DNA from: Tannerella sp.
GTDB lineage: Bacteria > Bacteroidota > Bacteroidia > Bacteroidales > Tannerellaceae
Reading direction: 5' to 3'
Assembly: GCA_031271805.1 (NCBI GenBank)
Contig: JAISUX010000091.1
Location: forward strand, 29,753-93,752
DNA: 64,000 bases
The notes under the pieces are model-generated. The model was not told the DNA's origin and did not search any database. It saw only the letters and a list, made by a program, of their open reading frames with translations. Position numbers and translations under genes: made by a program. Numbering within the stretch: position 1 is the stretch's first letter; each line of letters begins with the position of its first letter. Positions 62,475 to 64,000 of the stretch are shown here, in pieces.

Positions 62475-64000
62475 ATGAACGAATTTGCGAACTTGTACCA
62501 ACTCTCAAAAACTTTGCGGTTTGAGTTGAAGCCCGTAGGGGAAACATTGGATTATATCCAAAGAAGTGGTATTTTGGAGCATGATAACCACCGCGCCGAA
62601 AGTTACAAACTCGTCAAGAAAATCATTGACGAGTATCACAAGGACTTTATTGAACGAAGTCTCTTAGGAGTTAATAATAAGGAGTTAGTGGAACTTCTCA
62701 AACAGCATGAACCGCTTTATCGGAAGAAGGATAAAACGGATGCGGATAAAAATGCGTTGAAAGATGTTCAAACGAAACTGCGAAAAGAGATTGTAAAGGC
62801 TTTTGACACAAAACGGCTTTTCGGAAAAGAACTGATTAAAGAAGATTTGCTGGCGTTTGATTATGTGAAACAAAATGCCGAAAACACCGATTTAGTGCTC
62901 GAATTTAAGGATTTTACCACATATTTTACCGGATTCCACGAGAACCGTAAAAATATGTACTCCGACGAAGATAAGTCAACGGCTATTGCCTATCGACTGA
63001 TCCACGATAACCTGCCGAAATTTATCAGCAATATCACGGTTTTTGAGAAGATTAAAGAGCCGCTTGCAGACAAATTGTCTGAATTGTATAAAACATTTGA
63101 AGAATATTTGAATGTACGAGAAATAGCCGAAATTTTCAAATTGGGGTATTACAGCGAGGTTTTGACGCAAACTCAAATTGATGTCTATAATTTGCTAATT
63201 GGCGGGAAAACTTTGGAAGACGGAACAAAACTCAAAGGCTTAAACGAATATATCAACCTTTACAATCAGCAGCAAAAAGATAAAAATGCTCGTTTGCCCA
63301 AATTTACACCGCTTTTCAAACAAATTTTGAGCGACAGAGATGCCATTTCGTGGTTGCCGGAAACATTCAGAGACGACAATGACGTTTTAGAAACAATAGA
63401 AAAAGTTTTTAATGAATTGCCGTTTAATGAAATTCAAGCACTTATTGGAAAAATAAATGATTACGATTTAGAAAAGGTTTTCCTGAGAAATGACACCGGA
63501 TTAACCGATATTTCTCAAAAATATCTTGGGCATTGGTCGGAAATCACAAAAGCGATAGAAACACAGTTGAAATCCGAACATCCGAAAGGCACAAAAGAAA
63601 GCGAAGAAAAATACAATGAAAAAATCGCTAAGTTAATCAAAAATGCCGACAGTTTTTCAATAGCGTATCTTAACCTATGCACGAATAAAAGCATCGAAGA
63701 TTATTTCAAGGCATTCGGCAAAACTACATCCACCGTCATTGCGGACGAAGATCCGCAATCCCCTGATTTATTAGTTCAAATCCAAAACAATTACGAAGCA
63801 GTTAAATCCCTTTTAAATACTTCTTATCCGTCAGATAAAAAACTTAAACAGGACAAACAAAATGTTGAGAAAATCAAAACCCTGCTCGACAGCATAAAGG
63901 CATTGCAATGGTTTATCAAGCCACTGCTTGGAAAAGGCGATGAGCCGGATAAAGATGCCACATTTTACAGTGAATTTGAACGTTTGTGGCAGGAACTCGA
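62475..64000 (+). CDS. cas12a: CRISPR-associated endonuclease Cas12a (Cpf1), N-terminal 508 residues (partial)
   Basis: A long frame from ATG 62475 stays open to the window edge. The opening YQLSKTLRFELKPVGETL is the hallmark start (wedge domain I) of Cas12a. FHENRKNMYS at 154-163 followed by STAIAYRLIHDNLPKF, then IGGKTLEDGTKLKGLNEYIN, LYNQQQKDKNARLPKF and LFKQILSDR, match the REC1 region of characterised Cas12a proteins in order and spacing; REC2 has begun when the sequence ends. Full-length Cas12a has about 1200-1300 aa, so PAM-interacting, RuvC, bridge-helix and Nuc domains and the crRNA-processing residues are not visible. Cas12a is the single effector of type V-A CRISPR: it processes its own crRNA and cuts DNA next to a T-rich PAM. 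No cas4, cas1, cas2 or array occurs upstream in the window, so these would lie to the right. Confidence 0.96.
   Translation, partial: MNEFANLYQLSKTLRFELKPVGETLDYIQRSGILEHDNHRAESYKLVKKIIDEYHKDFIERSLLGVNNKELVELLKQHEPLYRKKDKTDADKNALKDVQTKLRKEIVKAFDTKRLFGKELIKEDLLAFDYVKQNAENTDLVLEFKDFTTYFTGFHENRKNMYSDEDKSTAIAYRLIHDNLPKFISNITVFEKIKEPLADKLSELYKTFEEYLNVREIAEIFKLGYYSEVLTQTQIDVYNLLIGGKTLEDGTKLKGLNEYINLYNQQQKDKNARLPKFTPLFKQILSDRDAISWLPETFRDDNDVLETIEKVFNELPFNEIQALIGKINDYDLEKVFLRNDTGLTDISQKYLGHWSEITKAIETQLKSEHPKGTKESEEKYNEKIAKLIKNADSFSIAYLNLCTNKSIEDYFKAFGKTTSTVIADEDPQSPDLLVQIQNNYEAVKSLLNTSYPSDKKLKQDKQNVEKIKTLLDSIKALQWFIKPLLGKGDEPDKDATFYSEFERLWQEL

Overview
The window looks like chromosomal DNA from a fibre-degrading member of the Bacteroidales (Bacteroidota). 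The evidence is SusC/SusD pairs, TonB-dependent receptors, an S46 dipeptidyl-peptidase, a type IX secretion sorting domain on a GH9 cellulase, and many promoters of the Bacteroidota type (TTTG or TTG, 19-23 bp, then TAnnTTTG). Most genes are moderately GC-rich. Two stretches are clearly AT-rich: about 24.2-28.2 kb and the right end from about 62.3 kb.

Layout. 1-6050: the end of one polysaccharide utilization locus (SusC C-terminus, SusD) facing a secreted GH2 beta-galactosidase. 6170-8047: GatB/YqeY-domain protein and a CstA-type carrier. 8134-24153: a tight seven-gene operon (gaps of 3-36 bp) encoding an ABC ATPase, a very large ABC-2-like permease with a repeat-rich periplasmic part, a TolC-type outer-membrane factor, a membrane-fusion lipoprotein, an RND permease, an RND permease fused to extra membrane helices and a C-terminal ABC ATPase, and a small ABC-2 permease. 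This reads as a hybrid RND/ABC exporter.

24154-28242 is an AT-rich accessory island. It holds a strong promoter, a long structured RNA leader ending in a terminator, a 54-aa Cys-rich precursor peptide, a second terminator, a radical SAM/SPASM maturase split by a frameshift, a frameshifted GNAT acetyltransferase, and an AlbA/Schlafen-type regulator with an in-frame TGA. The last gene lies between two perfect 42-bp direct repeats; one of them is the 3' end of the neighbouring TonB receptor gene. The island looks like a RiPP cassette plus an integrated, partly decayed module.

28243-40659 is mostly core: TonB receptor (minus strand), DUF2520 oxidoreductase, KdsC-like phosphatase, ADP-forming acyl-CoA synthetase, RuvB, a flippase, an S46 peptidase, a GT2 glycosyltransferase and a Fur/PerR regulator. 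40829-56259 is a complete beta-glucan-type PUL: AraC regulator, two SusC/SusD pairs, an IPT/TIG glycan-binding lipoprotein, a GH9 enzyme with a T9SS tail, and a GH5 enzyme. 56432-62248 contains ribosomal protein S1, a small membrane protein, and a sugar-acid group (PfkB kinase, LarA-like DUF2088 protein, exported TIM-barrel isomerase-like protein).

The window ends inside a Cas12a (Cpf1) gene: 508 codons are visible from 62475, covering the N-terminal wedge segment and most of the REC lobe. Its nuclease half and any CRISPR array would lie beyond the right edge. No CRISPR repeats, rRNA or tRNA genes were seen. The most unusual items are the RND-ABC fusion operon, the RiPP cassette with its structured leader, the 42-bp repeat-flanked module, and the Cas12a gene.
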